From Streptomyces sp. NBC_00094 (GTDB taxonomy: Bacteria > Actinomycetota > Actinomycetes > Streptomycetales > Streptomycetaceae): a stretch of 64,000 nucleotides of DNA. The stretch's first letter is position 1; each line of letters begins with the position of its first letter. Positions 61,857-64,000 of the stretch are shown in pieces. A program made the position numbers and the translations under genes. The notes under the pieces are model-generated. The model ran no database searches, had not been told where the DNA came from, and saw only the letters and a list, made by a program, of their open reading frames with translations. The stretch is from contig NZ_JAPEMB010000001.1 in NCBI RefSeq assembly GCF_026343125.1, positions 6,267,501-6,331,500 of the forward strand, given 5' to 3'.

Positions 61857-62795
61857 TCAGCTGCCGCCCATCAGCTCCGAGACCTTCACGAAGCGGTAGC
61901 CGCGCGCCCGCAGCTCCGGGACGATCCGGCGGATCGCCTGCTCGGTGACGGGGGCGGCGCTGCGCGTGCAGTGCATGACGACGAGCGAACCGGGCTTCAC
62001 CCCGTCGAGCACCTGCTGGGCGACGGCGTCCGCGTCCTTCGCGAAGGCGTCGCCGCTGACCACGTCCCACTGGACGGCCGTCACTCCGGCGGGGCCGAGC
62101 GCGCGCAGGGCGGCGTCGTCGTAGCAGCCGCCGGGGAAGCGGAAGTAGGGGACGACGTTGACGGCCCCGGCGTCCCGGAAGGAGTCGAAGGCCCGCTGCA
62201 CGTCGGCCGTCATGTCGGGCCCGGCGACGGTCGGGAGGCCGTAGCAGGGGGACGCGAAGGCGTAGTGGCTGTAGGAGTGGTTGGCGATCTCGAAGCGCGG
62301 GTCGCCGCCGATGGACTTGGCCTGGTCCGGGTACTCCTCCGCCCAGCGGCCCGTCATGAAGACGGTGGCGTCCACCGAGAGGCGGCGCAGGGTCGCGATG
62401 AGCTCCGGGTTGTCGAAGCGTTCACCGCGTGCGGCGCGGGGGCCCTGGTCGGCGGTCATGTCGGCGTCGAAGGTGAGCGCGACGACCTTCTCGGCACCGC
62501 CCGTGCGGCGGCTGTAGACGGGGGTGAGCCCGCCGGGCCCCGGGGCGATGGTCGGCGGCGCGGTGCGCACGGGCGGGCGGGCCGCCTCCGACGGGCGGGC
62601 CGCCTCCGCCGAGGCGGGTCCCGCCGCCGGCCTGGGTCCGGCCGCCGCGTCGGCGCGGGGCGACGGGCTGCCGGTGGCGGCCGGCTCCTTCGACGGGGAG
62701 GACGGTCCGGTCCGGTCGGTGCCGCCCCCGCCACAGCCGACGAGGACGGCACCCAAGAGGCCAAGCGCCGCCATCTTCCGTACAGAAATGTTCAC
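61857..62795 (-). CDS. Polysaccharide deacetylase (NodB-type) lipoprotein
   Basis: A 312-aa lipoprotein (lipobox LVGC in LLGAVLVGCGGGG), then a Pro/Ala/Ser linker of ~75 residues. A NodB-homology domain follows: VVALTFDADMTADQGP (catalytic Asp pair), IANHSYSHYAF (metal His pair), YFRFPGGCYDDAALRAL, and CTRSAAPVTEQAIRRIVPEL. It probably deacetylates cell-wall glycans outside the membrane. ATG 62795 begins a basic signal region. No partner genes. Confidence 0.88.
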   Translation of the reverse strand: MNISVRKMAALGLLGAVLVGCGGGGTDRTGPSSPSKEPAATGSPSPRADAAAGPRPAAGPASAEAARPSEAARPPVRTAPPTIAPGPGGLTPVYSRRTGGAEKVVALTFDADMTADQGPRAARGERFDNPELIATLRRLSVDATVFMTGRWAEEYPDQAKSIGGDPRFEIANHSYSHYAFASPCYGLPTVAGPDMTADVQRAFDSFRDAGAVNVVPYFRFPGGCYDDAALRALGPAGVTAVQWDVVSGDAFAKDADAVAQQVLDGVKPGSLVVMHCTRSAAPVTEQAIRRIVPELRARGYRFVKVSELMGGS

Positions 62796-62892
62796 GATCG
62801 GAAGTTAACCGATCAAAGTGGCTGACGCTCGCGACTCGACAGCAGCAACCCCCGGAGTCCACGCCCGGAGCTGACGCACCATCGCCGCCCCC

Positions 62893-63912
62893 CTAGGGGG
62901 TGTCGTTCCGCGTGTGCGGGGGGACCGGAGCGGCGAGCCAGCCCCGCTGCGAGGCCAGCGCCCCGGCCTGGAAGCGGCTTCGCGCCCCCAGCGTGTCCAT
63001 GACCCCGGCCACGATCCGGCGCGTGGTGCGGGTGGAGATGCCGAGCCGCTTCGCGATGGCCTCGTCGGTGTGCCCGTGCTCCAGGAGGCGAAGCGTCTCG
63101 CGTTCCTGGGACGTGAGTCCGCGCTCATCGCGCGTTCTCGCCGTGCCGAGCGGGTCGGCCCGGTCCCAGGCGAGGTCGAACAGGGCGCACAGCGCGGTGA
63201 GAGTACCGTCCCCCGTGAGCAGGACAGCGCTGTGCCCGCTGTTCTCGCCGTACACCGGCAGGATGGCGACACGCCGGTCCATGACGGTCATGCGGACCGG
63301 GATGTCGGGGGTGGTGCGTACCTCGCCGCCCATGGCCGCGAGCCAGTTCGCGTAGTCGGTCCCGGCCGGGTTGTTGCGTACGGACTCGGGATACAGGGTG
63401 CGCATCCGCACGCCGCGGGACAGCAGACTCGCGTCCAGTGGCTTGGCCGATTCGATGTTCTGCGCGTCGGGTGCGTCCGGAACGAACGCCATGACCTCAC
63501 TGTCGATGTGGCGGCTCAGCTCGGCCAACCGGTCGCGTATCCGGTCCACCCCGACGAGCGTCTCCACACCGGGAGAGTCCGTGAGGGGCTGGAAGCCCAC
63601 CCAGTCCGCGATGAGTTGGGCGGCCGCGGCACGGGACGTCTCGAGCTTCTGCTGCTGTGCGAGTAACTCCGCCTGCTGGCGCGCGAGCAGCGACTCCATC
63701 GCCAGTTCGGGGCTGACGGGGTGGAGCCGGGTGTGCTCCGTGGCGGAAGGGCGCAGGAGAGACAGTTCGCTGAGCCGGTCGAGCGCCGCCCGGACTTCGG
63801 CCTCGGACAGAGAGAGGGAGGCCGCCAGCTCCGCGACCCCCCAGTCGGCGTGCTGCAGCAGCATTCGGTAGATGTGTTCCGCTCGGGTGTCGATCCCCAG
63901 CGCGTCAAGCAT
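62893..63912 (-). CDS. TrmB-like / LuxR-type two-domain transcriptional regulator
   Basis: A 339-aa regulator. The N-terminal ~70 residues (MLDALGIDTRAEHIYRMLL, LAASLSLSEAEVRAALDRLSEL) form a TrmB-like winged helix. A middle domain with a coiled-coil stretch (LARQQAELLAQQQKLETSRAAAAQL) leads to a sensor-like region. A C-terminal LuxR HTH (GLTSQERETLRLLEHGHTDEAIAKRLGISTRTTRRIVAGVM) completes it. This architecture is widespread in Streptomyces. ATG 63912 is chosen because GGGGGG lies seven bases ahead. Target genes unknown. Stop in a CTAG. Confidence 0.85.
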   Translation of the reverse strand: MLDALGIDTRAEHIYRMLLQHADWGVAELAASLSLSEAEVRAALDRLSELSLLRPSATEHTRLHPVSPELAMESLLARQQAELLAQQQKLETSRAAAAQLIADWVGFQPLTDSPGVETLVGVDRIRDRLAELSRHIDSEVMAFVPDAPDAQNIESAKPLDASLLSRGVRMRTLYPESVRNNPAGTDYANWLAAMGGEVRTTPDIPVRMTVMDRRVAILPVYGENSGHSAVLLTGDGTLTALCALFDLAWDRADPLGTARTRDERGLTSQERETLRLLEHGHTDEAIAKRLGISTRTTRRIVAGVMDTLGARSRFQAGALASQRGWLAAPVPPHTRNDTP

Positions 63913-63939
63913 GTGTGTACCCCCCATAGATACGTCCAC

Positions 63940-64000
63940 GAATCATCACACGGTGTCCATCGCACTGTTGCTCGAGTGACCGAAGTGCATGCTGATGTGG
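63940..64000. other. Upstream sequence of the LuxR-type gene; no gene seen
   Basis: The last 61 bases hold part of its promoter region and nothing else I can support. Confidence 0.5.

Overview
The window is a high-GC actinomycete chromosome segment, almost certainly Streptomyces. The evidence is strong third-position GC bias, many GTG starts, GGAGG-type ribosome sites, mycothiol-family and coproporphyrin-pathway genes, and the sporulation regulator whiI. From memory, the order acnA, ngcEFG, rok7B7, a xylose-type ABC transporter, dxs, fadBA, rnd, whiI, hemE, cgoX-hemQ follows the S. coelicolor SCO59xx-SCO60xx core region. No alignment was run. I saw no rRNA, tRNA, CRISPR array or complete insertion sequence.

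Layout. 1-3.2 kb: a Hen1-Pnkp RNA-repair cassette (hen1 is cut by the window edge). 3.4-7.2 kb: a nucleotidyl-cyclase-like protein, arginine deiminase, ornithine carbamoyltransferase behind an ArgR-like box, and a permease remnant. 7.2-16.3 kb: a RsbW-like ATPase and an aryl-CoA catabolic island that fits 2-aminobenzoate (anthranilate) degradation. The island holds an enoyl-CoA hydratase, a fused flavin monooxygenase/old-yellow-enzyme reductase, a PaaX-type repressor, an aryl-CoA ligase, an acyl-CoA dehydrogenase and a RidA protein. Its two divergent promoters share a palindrome, and one leader carries a 24-bp minisatellite. 16.4-22.6 kb: an efflux pump, a DUF4352-like membrane protein, an HTH-MurA fusion with its own palindrome, and small conserved genes.

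22.8-25.7 kb: aconitase, preceded by a 24-bp palindrome and an iron-box-like site. 25.7-37.8 kb: a secreted FG-GAP protein, the NgcEFG amino-sugar importer, a ROK regulator, a XylFGH-type importer and dxs. 37.9-45.5 kb: an amino-acid permease, a beta-propeller-like protein, the FadB/FadA beta-oxidation pair and an alpha/beta hydrolase. 45.6-55.2 kb: RNase D, whiI, DUF3000, hemE, a secreted glycine-rich repeat protein, a CoA-disulfide-reductase-like flavoprotein, a DUF4349 lipoprotein and cgoX-hemQ.

55.2-59.0 kb is the most interesting stretch. A DUF692 (MNIO-type) enzyme with an extra C-terminal domain is packed against a three-helix membrane protein (TIGR04222 type) that ends in a 71-residue Gly/Ser/Cys tail with nine cysteines, followed by a second TIGR04222-like protein. 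The pairing suggests a peptide-modification system acting on a membrane-anchored Cys-rich tail. A 194-bp MITE sits exactly at the stop codon of the last gene. The window ends with a metallohydrolase remnant, a Pth2-type hydrolase, an ABC transporter, a small zinc-ribbon protein, a lipoprotein deacetylase and a LuxR-type regulator.
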